Source: Variovorax sp. HW608
Lineage (GTDB): Bacteria; Pseudomonadota; Gammaproteobacteria; Burkholderiales; Burkholderiaceae_C
Direction of reading: 5' to 3'
Assembly (NCBI RefSeq): GCF_900090195.1
Contig: NZ_LT607803.1
Span: 1,240,001 to 1,304,000 of the forward strand
Length of the DNA stretch: 64,000 nt
The notes below the pieces were generated by a model, which was not told the origin of the DNA, did no database searches, and was given only the letters and a program-made list of their open reading frames with translations. A program made the translations under genes and the position numbers. Of this stretch, positions 7,780 to 16,483 are shown piece by piece (position 1 is the first letter of the stretch; each line of letters begins with the position of its first letter).

Positions 7780-9534
7780 GTGACCCATCCGTCGCCTGTC
7801 CACGTCTCGATCGACTTCGTTTCGCCCGGCCCCGGCACACCCGCGTTGCGCGCCGCATTCGCGCAACCCCTTGAAGTCCTCGCAGCCCATTCGCTTCATG
7901 AGGTGCGCGGCGTGCTCGACGCGGTCCAGGCGCATGCGAAAGCTGGCCGCTGGTGCGCAGGCTTCGTGCGCTACGAGGCCGCGCCGGCGTTCGATGCTGC
8001 GCTCGCGACACACCCGCCACGTCCTGGCCCGCTTGCGTGGTTCGGCGTCTTCGATGAGCCCCGTCCATGGCCAGTCCAGGACTCGAGTCCCGTTTCGCTC
8101 GACTGGCACACACCATTGCAGGCCGAGGAAGCGCGTGCGGCCATTGCCAGCATCCACAGCCGCATCGCCGCGGGCGAGGTCTACCAAGTCAACCACACGG
8201 CCCGCATGCGCGGCACGCTGCGCGCGGGCTCGCCGCACGACCTGTTCGCGGCGCTGCAGCGCTTCCAGCCCGGCACCTATGCGGCCTGCATCGACACCGG
8301 TGCCGAGCAGGTGCTCTCGGTCTCGCCCGAGCTTTTTTTTGATTGGCGTGCGGACGGCAACATCCTTTCGCGACCCATGAAGGGCACGGCCGCCCGCGGC
8401 GCCAGCGCGCACGAAGACGCGGCGAACGTGGCCGCGCTTCGCGCGAGTCTCAAGGAACGTGCGGAGAACGTCATGATCGTGGACCTGATCCGCAACGACC
8501 TCTCACGCATCGCCGAACTGCACAGCGTTGCCGTTCCGCGCCTGTTCCACGTCGAGGCACTGCCAACGGTGTGGTCCATGACCAGCGACGTCACTGCCAA
8601 GACCCGCTCCGGCACGACCTTGGCCGAAGTGTTCGCCGCCCTCTTTCCCTGCGGTTCGGTCACCGGGGCGCCCAAGGTGCAGGCCATGCGCACGATCCGC
8701 GAGCTGGAGCCCGACGCGCGTGGCGTGTATTGCGGCGCGGTCGGCGTCGTGCGTCCGGGGGGCGCGGCAACGTTCAATGTGGCGATCCGAACGCTCGAAT
8801 TCGATGGCGGGACCGAGGTGTGCTGCGGCATCGGCAGCGGCGTCACCATCGATGCGACTTTTGATGGGGAATGGGCCGAGTGGGGCCACAAGGCAGCCTT
8901 CGTCCGGCGAGCGAGCGAGCCGTTCGCATTGCTGGAAACACTGCGGATCGAGGACGGCGCGGCCCGCAATGCCGAGTTTCATCTGACGCGCCTCGCAGCC
9001 AGTGCCTGGCACTTCGGTTATCCCTGTGAGCTGGGGAAAGTTGCCGGTGCGCTCGAAGGTCTGTCGTCGAAGCATCCGCGGGGTGTTCGCCGCGCGCGCC
9101 TGCTGCTGCACGCCGATGGTCGTCTCGAGACCGAGGCTGCCCCGATGCTCGACCACACGGGACCGGCACTCGTGCGCATGGCGCCCCAACCCATGCGCGA
9201 GGCCGGTGGCGAGTTCGTTCGCCACAAGACCACGCGGCGCGCGCACTATGATGCCTTCGCTCCTACTGAAGGTGTGTTCGACACGCTCCTCTGGAACGAG
9301 GCCGGAGAGGTCACGGAATTCACGCGCGGCAATGTGGCCGTGAAAATCGCGGGCCACTGGATCACGCCGCCGCTTGCCAGCGGCCTGCTGCCCGGCGTCG
9401 GCCGCGCACAGGCGCTCGCCGCCGGAACAATGAAGGAGCAAATCATCCGCATCGACGATCTGGCGCACGCCGAGGAAATTGCTTTCCTCAACAGCCTGCG
9501 CGGCTGGATCGTCGTGAAGTTCGAGCTCAATTAG
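7780..9534 (+). CDS. pabBC: Fused aminodeoxychorismate synthase component I and aminodeoxychorismate lyase (PabB-PabC)
   Basis: A 584-residue bifunctional enzyme for p-aminobenzoate, the folate precursor. Residues about 1-360 form the chorismate-binding domain: AGEVYQVNHTARMRG, SPELFF, SRPMKGTAARG, DLIRNDLSRIA, FPCGSVTGAPKVQAM and CGIGSGVTID. Residues about 370-584 form a PabC-like fold-type IV PLP enzyme with FALLETLRIEDG, a lysine in HKTTRRAHYDAF and LLPGVGRAQAL. The GTG at 7780 was chosen because homology begins right after it (THPSPVHVSIDF); the frame runs further upstream but with non-protein-like sequence. It ends five bases before bioM, so it is probably cotranscribed with the biotin transporter genes. 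The glutaminase partner PabA is not in the window. Confidence 0.93.
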   Translation: MTHPSPVHVSIDFVSPGPGTPALRAAFAQPLEVLAAHSLHEVRGVLDAVQAHAKAGRWCAGFVRYEAAPAFDAALATHPPRPGPLAWFGVFDEPRPWPVQDSSPVSLDWHTPLQAEEARAAIASIHSRIAAGEVYQVNHTARMRGTLRAGSPHDLFAALQRFQPGTYAACIDTGAEQVLSVSPELFFDWRADGNILSRPMKGTAARGASAHEDAANVAALRASLKERAENVMIVDLIRNDLSRIAELHSVAVPRLFHVEALPTVWSMTSDVTAKTRSGTTLAEVFAALFPCGSVTGAPKVQAMRTIRELEPDARGVYCGAVGVVRPGGAATFNVAIRTLEFDGGTEVCCGIGSGVTIDATFDGEWAEWGHKAAFVRRASEPFALLETLRIEDGAARNAEFHLTRLAASAWHFGYPCELGKVAGALEGLSSKHPRGVRRARLLLHADGRLETEAAPMLDHTGPALVRMAPQPMREAGGEFVRHKTTRRAHYDAFAPTEGVFDTLLWNEAGEVTEFTRGNVAVKIAGHWITPPLASGLLPGVGRAQALAAGTMKEQIIRIDDLAHAEEIAFLNSLRGWIVVKFELN

Positions 9535-9539
9535 GCAAC

Positions 9540-10304
9540 ATGTTCTTCTCTTCATCTACCGAACCATGGACGCCCTCCGCCACGGGCATCCAGATCGAAT
9601 CCGTCGTGCTCGAGCGCGGCGGCCAGCGCGTGTTCGACGGCCTCACGCTGAGCCTGGATGAGCCGCGCATCGGCATCATCGGCGACAACGGGGCCGGCAA
9701 GAGCAGCCTGCTGCGCTTGATCGCCGGCCTGGACCAACCTCAGCGCGGCCATGTGAAGGTGCACGGCCACGATGCGAGGTCCGATCGCTCCGCACTGCCG
9801 CGCAAGATCGGCCTGATGTTCCAGAACCCCGATGACCAGGTCATCTGTCCCACGGTCGAGGAAGAGCTGGCCTTCACCCTGAGCGCCCGGAACCTTTCGC
9901 GCAAGGAGGCACGCAAGGAAGCGCGCGCCTTCCTCGCGGACCGTGGGCTGGCGCACTGGGGCACCCGCGCCATCGCCGAGCTGAGCCAGGGACAGCGTCA
10001 ACAGGTGTGCCTGCTCGCGCTGCAGATCGGCCGCCCGCTCACGCTGCTGCTCGACGAGCCGTTCGCCAGCCTCGACCTGCCGAGCCAACATCGGCTCTCG
10101 CGGCAGATCATGGCCAGCACGCAGCAACTGGTCTTCTCGACGCACGTGCTCGAGCAGGTGCGCGACTTCGAGCGGGTGATCTGGCTCGACCGCGGACAGG
10201 TGCGCGCTGACGGAGCGGGCCGCGAAGTCTGCGAGGCCTACCGTGCCGACGTGATGCGCCGCGCCGACGCGTGCACACCGGAAATGGAGCCGTCGTTGTG
10301 CTGA
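9540..10304 (+). CDS. bioM: Biotin ECF transporter ATPase BioM
   Basis: A 254-residue ABC ATPase of the energy-coupling-factor class. Walker A is GDNGAGKSSLL, the Q-loop region is GLMFQNPDDQVICPTVEEEL (the NPDDQ form is typical of ECF ATPases), the signature is ELSQGQRQQV and Walker B is LTLLLDEPFASLD, with the switch His in FSTHVLEQ. The signature reads LSQGQ instead of LSGGQ. It powers biotin uptake with BioN and BioY, encoded immediately downstream. The stop overlaps the proposed GTG start of bioN. Confidence 0.94.
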   Translation: MFFSSSTEPWTPSATGIQIESVVLERGGQRVFDGLTLSLDEPRIGIIGDNGAGKSSLLRLIAGLDQPQRGHVKVHGHDARSDRSALPRKIGLMFQNPDDQVICPTVEEELAFTLSARNLSRKEARKEARAFLADRGLAHWGTRAIAELSQGQRQQVCLLALQIGRPLTLLLDEPFASLDLPSQHRLSRQIMASTQQLVFSTHVLEQVRDFERVIWLDRGQVRADGAGREVCEAYRADVMRRADACTPEMEPSLC

Positions 10305-10891
10305 GCCTGTACGGCGCAAAGATGACCTGGCTGCATCGCGTTCCAGCCAGCCTGAAGTTGCTGGCGGTGTGCCTCTGCGGGACCACGCTGCTGCTCGTGA
10401 CCGACTTGCGCTGGCTCGCAGGCGCTTGCGCGCTGACCATCGCGGGCTATGCGTCGCTGGGCTCGCTCGCCTGGCGCCACGCGGGCCGACTGCGCGGCGT
10501 GGTGATCGCTGCGGCGCTGATCGCGGGCTTCCATGCCTGGGCCGGATCGCCCGGCCTCGGTATCGCCAGTGCCCTGCGCCTCATGACCGCGATTCTGCTC
10601 GCGACGATGCTGACGCTCACCACCCGATTCGATGACCTGCTCGACGTGCTCGAAGCCCTGCTTCGCCCCTTGCAGCTGCTCGGTGTGCCGACCGGGCGCC
10701 TGGCGCTGGCACTGGCCCTGGTGCTGCGTTTCGTCGATGTCTTCCACGGCCGATGGCAACGCCTTGACGATGCGCATCGCGCCCGTACGGGTCGCTCCGG
10801 TGGGCTGCGGCTGCTCGCCCCCCTGACGGTGCGTGCGCTGCAGTCGGCCGAGCACGTCGCCGATGCACTGGCCGCCCGGCTGGGCCACTGA
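10298..10891 (+). CDS. bioN: Biotin ECF transporter transmembrane subunit BioN
   Basis: A 197-residue EcfT-type membrane protein starting LSLYGAKMTWLHRVPASLKL, with four or five hydrophobic helices and the cytoplasmic coupling segment containing DDAHRARTG, equivalent to the Ala-Arg motifs that contact the ATPase. The GTG at 10298 was preferred because it has a GGAG eight bases upstream and overlaps the bioM stop; an in-frame GTG at 10271 would give 9 more residues. It couples BioM to BioY in the inner membrane. The order M-N-Y with overlaps or short gaps indicates one transcript. Confidence 0.92.
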   Translation: MLSLYGAKMTWLHRVPASLKLLAVCLCGTTLLLVTDLRWLAGACALTIAGYASLGSLAWRHAGRLRGVVIAAALIAGFHAWAGSPGLGIASALRLMTAILLATMLTLTTRFDDLLDVLEALLRPLQLLGVPTGRLALALALVLRFVDVFHGRWQRLDDAHRARTGRSGGLRLLAPLTVRALQSAEHVADALAARLGH

Positions 10892-10911
10892 GACCCACTT
10901 CAATTCATCCA

Positions 10912-11496
10912 ATGACAACCATGAACCCAACGCCTTCCACCACTTCCTCCCGTTCGCTCGCCCACGTCGCGCTCTTCGCGGCGCTGATCGCGGTGATGGG
11001 GCTGATCCCCAAGATCGATCTGCCTTTCGGGGTTCCGATCACCCTGCAGACGCTGGGCGTCATGATGGCCGGCTGCCTGCTCGGCGCCCGGCGCGGCTTT
11101 CTCGCCGTGGGCCTCTTCCTGCTCATGGTGGCGCTGGGCCTTCCGCTGCTTGCGGGGGGTCGTGGCGGCCTCGGCGTGTTCGTTGCGCCGTCCGCCGGGT
11201 TCCTGATCGGATGGCCGTTCGGTGCCGCGGTCTGCGGCTTCGTGATGCGCCGCCTGTCGCACCTGCGGGGCCGCGCGCTGCTGGCGGGCGCCTTCGTTGC
11301 GGCGCTCGTCGGCGGTATCGGCGTCGTCTATGCCTTCGGCATCGCCGGCCTGGCGCTGGTCGCCAAGCTCTCCGTCCAGCAAGCGGCGCTGGCCAGCGCG
11401 GTGTTCATCCCGGGCGACCTCGTCAAATGCGCGATCTGCGCTGCCGTGGTGCAGACCGTCGTGCGCGGACTGCCGCATTGGCGCCTGGCCGAGTAA
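10912..11496 (+). CDS. bioY: Biotin-binding S-component BioY
   Basis: A 194-residue integral membrane protein of the BioY family with about six helices. Characteristic parts are ITLQTLGVMMAGCLLGARRG after the first helix and the glycine-rich stretch GLPLLAGGRGGLGVFVAPSA, which in BioY forms part of the biotin pocket. It captures biotin and works with BioM and BioN. It starts 20 bp after bioN and is followed 10 bp later by the ligase gene. The C-terminal helix (AVFIPGDLVKCAICAAVVQ) retains the conserved PGD element. Confidence 0.94.
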   Translation: MTTMNPTPSTTSSRSLAHVALFAALIAVMGLIPKIDLPFGVPITLQTLGVMMAGCLLGARRGFLAVGLFLLMVALGLPLLAGGRGGLGVFVAPSAGFLIGWPFGAAVCGFVMRRLSHLRGRALLAGAFVAALVGGIGVVYAFGIAGLALVAKLSVQQAALASAVFIPGDLVKCAICAAVVQTVVRGLPHWRLAE

Positions 11497-11506
11497 GGCC
11501 GGGCGG

Positions 11507-12967
11507 GTGACGAAGTTCGACACGGTGCACGCGCCGATCGCCTACTGGGCGGCGCGCACACCGAATGAAACGGCCATCGACGACGGCTCGCTGAGCCTGA
11601 GCTTCGAGGCGCTGGCCGACCAGGTCGACGCCCAGGCGAGAACACTGCGCGGTGCATCTACATCTTCATCCGTACCGGCGCCGCTGTGGGTCGACGACAC
11701 AGGCACCCCGGGCGCGCAGCTGGTCAGCTTCCTGGGGATCCTCGCTGCCGGCCATGCCGCCGCGGTCGGAGATCCCGACTGGTCCCCGGCGCTGCGGCGC
11801 CAGGTGATGGCGCTGCTGGGCACGGCATCGACCGCCGGGCCGGCGCGCGACGCGACGCTTGCTGCGGGCTCGTTCTATGTCGGCTTCACCTCCGGCAGCA
11901 CCGGCCTGCCCAAGGGCTTCGTGCGCAGCCATCGCTCCTGGACGAGCAGCTTCGAAGCCTGTCTCGAAGCCTTCGGCCCCGCGGCGCGCACCACCCTGCT
12001 CGCCCCGGGACGGCTTTCGCACTCGCTGTTCCTGTTCGGCGCGCTGCTGGGCTTGTGGACCGGTGCCGGCGTGCGCCTGCAGACGCGCTTTTCCGCGGGC
12101 GCCGCACTGGACAGCCTGATGCAGGGCAATGCAAGGAGCCTCATCGCGGTGCCCAGCCAGCTCATCCTGATGCTCGAGCAGGCCCATCGTCACGGCCCGC
12201 GCGCCATCGAGGAGACGCAAGGGGTGATGATCGGCGGCGCGCCCTGGCCTCGCGCGCGTACGCCGCAGTTGCAGGCGCTGTTTCCCAACGCGCGCATCGT
12301 CGAGTTCTATGGCGCCTCCGAAACCAGCTTCATTGCCTGGACCGACAGCCGGGCCGACCTGCCGGCCACGGCCGTCGGGCGACCGTTTTCGAACGTGGAG
12401 TTGCGCATCGAACAGCTCGCCACCGCGCGCGAGGACTCGACCGCATCCGGTGCACGCCCGGGTCTGATCCATGTGCGCAGTCCGATGCTCTTCACGGACT
12501 ACGTGACGCCCGCATCGGCCGAGGCCCCCGCGATCCTGCGCGACGGCGATTGGCTCTCGGTGGGCGACATGGGCCACCTCGATGCCGACGGCATCCTCCA
12601 TCTGGCGGGGCGTCGACAGCGCATGTTCGTCGTGCAGGGCAAGAACCTGTTCCCCGAAGAAGTGGAGCAGATCCTGACCGACCATCCATCGGTGGTGGCG
12701 GCCTCGGTCCAGGCCGTGCCCGACGTCGTGCGCGGCATGCGCGCGGTCGCGGTCGTTGAGTTGGCCGAGGCCGTCGATCGTGCCACCCTGGCTTCGTGGT
12801 GCCAGGCACGCCTGGAACCGTACAAGACGCCACGCCGCGTCTACGTTTGCGCCCAGTGGCCGCGCACGACCAGCGGCAAGACCGACCATGCGGCACTGGC
12901 ACGGCTGCTGGCTGCCCATCCGGAGGGGCCCGCGGACTGGCAAGTCCTGCCGTGGCAGCTCTCATGA
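11507..12967 (+). CDS. AMP-dependent acyl-CoA ligase of the biotin locus (YhfT-like)
   Basis: A 486-residue ANL-superfamily enzyme that should adenylate an acid and transfer it to CoA. Motifs in order: FTSGSTGLPKGFV (P-loop), FYGASETSF, GDMGHLDADGILHLAGR and the C-terminal catalytic lysine in TTSGKTDHAAL. The GTG at 11507 gives TKFDTVHAPIAYWA and follows bioY by 10 bp. The adjoining thiolase gene overlaps it by four bases (ATGA). Biotin-transporter genes next to a ligase and a thiolase recall the yhfU-yhfT-yhfS order of Bacillus subtilis, where the roles of the ligase and thiolase are not settled. A pimelate or other biotin-related acyl chain is a plausible substrate, by inference only. Confidence 0.88.
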   Translation: MTKFDTVHAPIAYWAARTPNETAIDDGSLSLSFEALADQVDAQARTLRGASTSSSVPAPLWVDDTGTPGAQLVSFLGILAAGHAAAVGDPDWSPALRRQVMALLGTASTAGPARDATLAAGSFYVGFTSGSTGLPKGFVRSHRSWTSSFEACLEAFGPAARTTLLAPGRLSHSLFLFGALLGLWTGAGVRLQTRFSAGAALDSLMQGNARSLIAVPSQLILMLEQAHRHGPRAIEETQGVMIGGAPWPRARTPQLQALFPNARIVEFYGASETSFIAWTDSRADLPATAVGRPFSNVELRIEQLATAREDSTASGARPGLIHVRSPMLFTDYVTPASAEAPAILRDGDWLSVGDMGHLDADGILHLAGRRQRMFVVQGKNLFPEEVEQILTDHPSVVAASVQAVPDVVRGMRAVAVVELAEAVDRATLASWCQARLEPYKTPRRVYVCAQWPRTTSGKTDHAALARLLAAHPEGPADWQVLPWQLS

Positions 12968-14142
12968 CCATGACATCGGATGCGCCCGTGTTGCTGGGTT
13001 GGGCCCGCAGCGCGGTCGTGCCCCGGGGCGGCGCGCTCGCGCAGCTGGCTGCGCACGAGATCGCGGCACCGGTCGCGAAGGCGCTGCTGGCGCGCAGCGG
13101 CGTCGATGCGCGGGCCGTTGATGCGATGGTCTGCGGCAACGCGCTCGGCGCGGGTGGCAATCCGGCGCGGATGGTCGCGCTCGCCGCCGGATTGCCCGAG
13201 TGCACGGCGGCCTTCTCGGTCGACACGCAGTGCTGCTCCGGGCTCGATGCCGTTTCGATGGCTGCCGGATTGATCGCCGCCGGGCAGGCGCAGGTGGTCG
13301 TGGCCGGCGGGGTCGAGGCCTGGAGCCGCTCGCCGATCCGGCAGCATCGCCCGCTCACGCCCGACGAGGCAGCGCTGCCCTATGAACGGCCGGCCTTCGC
13401 GCCCGACCCCGCGCGCGACCCCGATCTGCTCCTGGCTGCGGCCCGTTACGCCGGGCAGGCGTGCATCGCGCGAACGGCGCAGGATGCGTACGCCGTGCGC
13501 AGTCATGCCAAGGCGCTGGCCTGGCGCGAGCGCATGGCCTCGGAAATCGTTCCCATCGGCGCGGCCGTGCATGACAGCTATGCGCGTGCGCTCACCGATG
13601 AGCGCGCGGCGCGCACGCCCGTCGAGGCGGTCTCGGATCAGTGCGCCTCCTCGGACGTCGATCCGCGTGCCACGGCGGTCAGCCGGCTCGCGATTGCACC
13701 GCAGGCCGATGGCGCGGCGTTTGTCCTGATGGCCTCGCCCCAGGCAGCCACTGCGCTTGGCTTGCCTGCCCTGCTGCGCTGGCGGGGCGCACTCGCGGTC
13801 GGCATCGCGCCGGAGATGCCGATGCTGGCTGCGGCGCGTGCGGCAAAGGGTTTGCTCGCCCGTCAGAGGCTCGCGGCATCCGCGCTATGGGGCGTGGAGC
13901 TGCACGAGGCCTTTGCCGTGCAGGCACTCGCATTCGCAGATGAGTTGGGCATCGCGCCCGAGCAGCTGAACCGTGGAGGCGGCGGCCTGGCGCGTGGCCA
14001 TCCCATCGGCGCCTCGGGCGCGGTCAGCCTGGTGCGGCTGCTCGCCGACATGGCGCTCGAGGCCCATTCCGGCGCTCTCGGTCTCGCATGCATTGCTGCT
14101 GCGGGCGGCCTCGGCTCAGCAGCGTTGGTCGAGAAACCGTAG
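12964..14142 (+). CDS. Thiolase (acetyl-CoA acetyltransferase family, YhfS-like)
   Basis: A 392-residue thiolase. The nucleophilic cysteine lies in DTQCCSGLDAVS, the His-containing catalytic loop in LHEAFAVQALAF (HEAF in place of the usual NEAF), the second His in GGGLARGHPIGASGAV, and the C-terminal Cys in LACIAAAGGLGSAA. All catalytic elements are present. The ATG at 12964 overlaps the ligase stop, implying translational coupling. With the ligase and BioMNY it forms the end of the vitamin operon. It could cleave a beta-ketoacyl-CoA made from the ligase product or run in the condensing direction; direction and chain length cannot be judged from sequence. Confidence 0.9.
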   Translation: MTMTSDAPVLLGWARSAVVPRGGALAQLAAHEIAAPVAKALLARSGVDARAVDAMVCGNALGAGGNPARMVALAAGLPECTAAFSVDTQCCSGLDAVSMAAGLIAAGQAQVVVAGGVEAWSRSPIRQHRPLTPDEAALPYERPAFAPDPARDPDLLLAAARYAGQACIARTAQDAYAVRSHAKALAWRERMASEIVPIGAAVHDSYARALTDERAARTPVEAVSDQCASSDVDPRATAVSRLAIAPQADGAAFVLMASPQAATALGLPALLRWRGALAVGIAPEMPMLAAARAAKGLLARQRLAASALWGVELHEAFAVQALAFADELGIAPEQLNRGGGGLARGHPIGASGAVSLVRLLADMALEAHSGALGLACIAAAGGLGSAALVEKP

Positions 14143-14157
14143 CCGCGGCCAGCTTGG

Positions 14158-14874
14158 CTATCGCACCACGCGCAGGAACTCCGACACGTCGCGCCGCACC
14201 GTGCGCACCTTGTTCTCGGGGGCCGATGGGTCGGCATAGCCGATCGAGAGACCGCAGACGATCGACTGGCCTATATCGAGCCCCAGCACGTCGCGCACGA
14301 CATGGGGGTAGGAAGCGAGTGCACCGATGGCGCAACTCCCCAAGCCACGCGCCGCCGCCGCGAGCATGAAGCCGTAGAGGCACATGCCCAGGTCCATGTA
14401 GCAGCCGCTGCCCATGCGGGCGTCGATGGTGATCACGAGCGCGACCGGCGCATCGAAGAAGCGGAAGTTGCGTTCGAACTGCGCGCGGCGCGCTTCCTGG
14501 TCGTCGCGCTCCGCACCCAGGGCGCCATAGAGCGCCTGCGCTGCCGCCACCTGGCGCCTGCGCAGCGTCATCGGCATGGGAACAGGAAAGTAGCTGTAGT
14601 CCTCGTTCTGAGGCGCACCGCCCCGGTACGTCTCCACCAGCCGGTCCGAGAGCCTCTGGCGCGCTGCCCCCTCGATGCGGATGAACTCGCCCGGTTGCAG
14701 GTTCGCACCGCTGGGCGCGCGCCGCGCCTCCTTCAGCATCTGCGGGATCCACTCATCCGGCACGGGCCGGTCCGTGAAGCGGCGGGTCGAACAGCGGCCA
14801 TCGGCCAGTGACGACCAGCCTTGCACTGCGACGGGGGTGTCGGCGCGCAAGCTGTGCATGTCCTTCGTGGTCAT
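14158..14874 (-). CDS. Nitroreductase family protein
   Basis: A 238-residue flavin-dependent oxidoreductase of the nitroreductase fold. FMN-contact segments are CSTRRFTDRPVP near residue 30 and RAPSGANLQPGEFI near residue 52; LSIGYADPSAPENKVRT near the C-terminus is the usual phosphate-side loop. FMN and NAD(P)H use is expected from the family; the physiological acceptor is unknown. It is convergent with the thiolase gene (15 bp apart) and divergent from the methyltransferase gene, so it is its own transcription unit. Confidence 0.93.
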   Translation of the reverse strand: MTTKDMHSLRADTPVAVQGWSSLADGRCSTRRFTDRPVPDEWIPQMLKEARRAPSGANLQPGEFIRIEGAARQRLSDRLVETYRGGAPQNEDYSYFPVPMPMTLRRRQVAAAQALYGALGAERDDQEARRAQFERNFRFFDAPVALVITIDARMGSGCYMDLGMCLYGFMLAAAARGLGSCAIGALASYPHVVRDVLGLDIGQSIVCGLSIGYADPSAPENKVRTVRRDVSEFLRVVR

Positions 14875-14958
14875 CCGCGGATTTTCCAGGAATTCCCTCG
14901 CGGTCCTGAACTCGGAGTTCTAGAGCTCTATCGGTCCCGTTCCGATGAGAGGGCACCC

Positions 14959-15786
14959 ATGTCCTACTCGACCATGACGCAGCTTGTTCGCAGCTTTCTC
15001 GAAGGCCCGCTCACGCGCTGGTTGCTGATGCGATGGCGTCGAAAGCAATTCCTGTCATCTGCTGGTTTCGGGTGTTACTTCGGCGCATATTCCTCATTCG
15101 AGGAGGCTCGACAGTACCTGCCGCCCTCGCCGGGGTTCGACGAGGAGGCATTGACCGAGGAACACGTCACCATCCGCACCAACAGGATCTTCGCTTACGA
15201 CTACCCCATGCTGTGGTGGCTCTCTTCGGCTTTCGGATCGGGCGCCAAGAGCATTCTGGATATAGGCGGCTCCGTCGGCGTTCACTTCTACGCATACCGG
15301 CCCTGGCTTCGGTATCCGCCGGAGCTCAGGTGGACCATCGTGGAAGTTCCCGCCGTCGAACGGGTGGGAAGACGCCTGGCGGCAGAACGAGAAGCCACTT
15401 CATTGGACTTCTGCACAGACCTGTTGGAGGCAGTCTCTCGTACTGGCGCGAGCATCTGGATATCCGCGGGAGCCCTCCAATATCTGGCGCCTCCCTCCTT
15501 GTCGGTTCTGCTCCACACGTGCAGCAGGCATCCGGGGCACATCCTCCTCAACAAGCTGCCGCTCTTCGATGGCGACGACTTCGTGAGTGCGCAGAACCTT
15601 GGCGAATCCTGCTTCTCGCCCGTGCACATCTTCAATCGGGTGCGCTTCGTCGAATCCATCCTGGCCGAGGGCTATGTTCTCAAGGACCAGTGGGCCGTGT
15701 ACGAGCGGAGCTTTTATCTGCCTGGCTATCCGGAGCGCAGCTTCCCTTGCTTCACGGGCCTCTATTTCGTTGCCGATGAGTCGTGA
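14959..15786 (+). CDS. Putative SAM-dependent methyltransferase (TIGR04325-like)
   Basis: A 275-residue protein with a class I methyltransferase glycine loop, ILDIGGSVGVHFYAY, near residue 95, followed by WTIVEVPAVERVGRRLA (acidic end of the second strand) and ISAGALQYL. The pattern and length fit the TIGR04325 putative methyltransferase family, whose genes usually lie in surface polysaccharide clusters; none is present here. The ATG at 14959 was chosen over an in-frame ATG at 14821 because MSYSTMTQLV begins the recognisable protein. By eye its codons carry more A/T than the neighbours, and it stands alone, consistent with acquisition by transfer. The acceptor is unknown. Confidence 0.8.
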   Translation: MSYSTMTQLVRSFLEGPLTRWLLMRWRRKQFLSSAGFGCYFGAYSSFEEARQYLPPSPGFDEEALTEEHVTIRTNRIFAYDYPMLWWLSSAFGSGAKSILDIGGSVGVHFYAYRPWLRYPPELRWTIVEVPAVERVGRRLAAEREATSLDFCTDLLEAVSRTGASIWISAGALQYLAPPSLSVLLHTCSRHPGHILLNKLPLFDGDDFVSAQNLGESCFSPVHIFNRVRFVESILAEGYVLKDQWAVYERSFYLPGYPERSFPCFTGLYFVADES

Positions 15787-15893
15787 TTCCCTTCTGCCCA
15801 GGTCCGCATCCTTCAAGTGCTCAAGCGGATCGCTGACGCAAGCCAGGATCGAAATCCTGGAGACCTGAAGAAGGAACTCGAAGGAGAGCAACC

Positions 15894-16358
15894 ATGAGCA
15901 AAGAGCAGACCCGCTTCGTCTACGTGACCTACATCCGGTCAACCTCGGAAAAGGTATTCGAGGCCATCATGAAACCGGAGGTCACGCGGCGCTACTGGGG
16001 CCACGAGAACGTCTCCGACTGGAAGCCCGGGTCGACCTGGGAGCACGTGCGCGCCAACCAGGAGCGCACGGTCGACCTGGTCGGCAAGGTGGTGGAGGTC
16101 TCGCCGCCGACGCGCCTGGTCTTCACGTGGACGAGCCCCTCGCAGGCCGCCGACCCGGACAGCTACACCCGCGTGAGCTTCGAGGTCGTGCCGTACGAAG
16201 ACATGGTTCGGCTGACGGTCACCCACGACGAACTCGAGGCAGGCAGCGAGATGGACAAGGGCATCCAGCACGGCTGGCCGATGGTTCTTTCCAGCCTGAA
16301 GTCGCTGCTGGAAACGGGACAGGGCCTCGACGTCTTTGCCAAGCCGAAGGCGGCCTGA
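15894..16358 (+). CDS. SRPBCC/AHSA1-type protein
   Basis: A 154-residue helix-grip protein of the START/Bet v1 superfamily in the activator-of-Hsp90-ATPase homologue group. It opens with the typical VYVTYIRSTSEKVFEAI and the W-x-G element RRYWGHENVSDWKPGSTWEH, and closes with a long helix ending in SLKSLLETGQGL. A GGAGAG ribosome-binding site precedes the ATG. Such proteins often sit beside an ArsR-type repressor; none is found here. The fold implies binding of a small hydrophobic ligand, but no specific function can be assigned. Confidence 0.92.
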   Translation: MSKEQTRFVYVTYIRSTSEKVFEAIMKPEVTRRYWGHENVSDWKPGSTWEHVRANQERTVDLVGKVVEVSPPTRLVFTWTSPSQAADPDSYTRVSFEVVPYEDMVRLTVTHDELEAGSEMDKGIQHGWPMVLSSLKSLLETGQGLDVFAKPKAA

Positions 16359-16483
16359 GCCCATTGGCCTCGATACGCCCTCGAAGCTCGCGGTGCCGAC
16401 AAAAAACGTCCGTCTGTTCAGCAGGCCGCGCCTGCGGTACAACCGCCCCGTTCAAGCATTGATCGAGAAGCTAGGAGGTCGCG

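Noticed and set aside
8333..8340. Run of eight T in pabBC as a possible frameshift or slippage site
   Set aside because: The reading frame continues intact through SPELFFDW into all later PabB motifs, so no frameshift is present. Slippage cannot be judged from one sequence.
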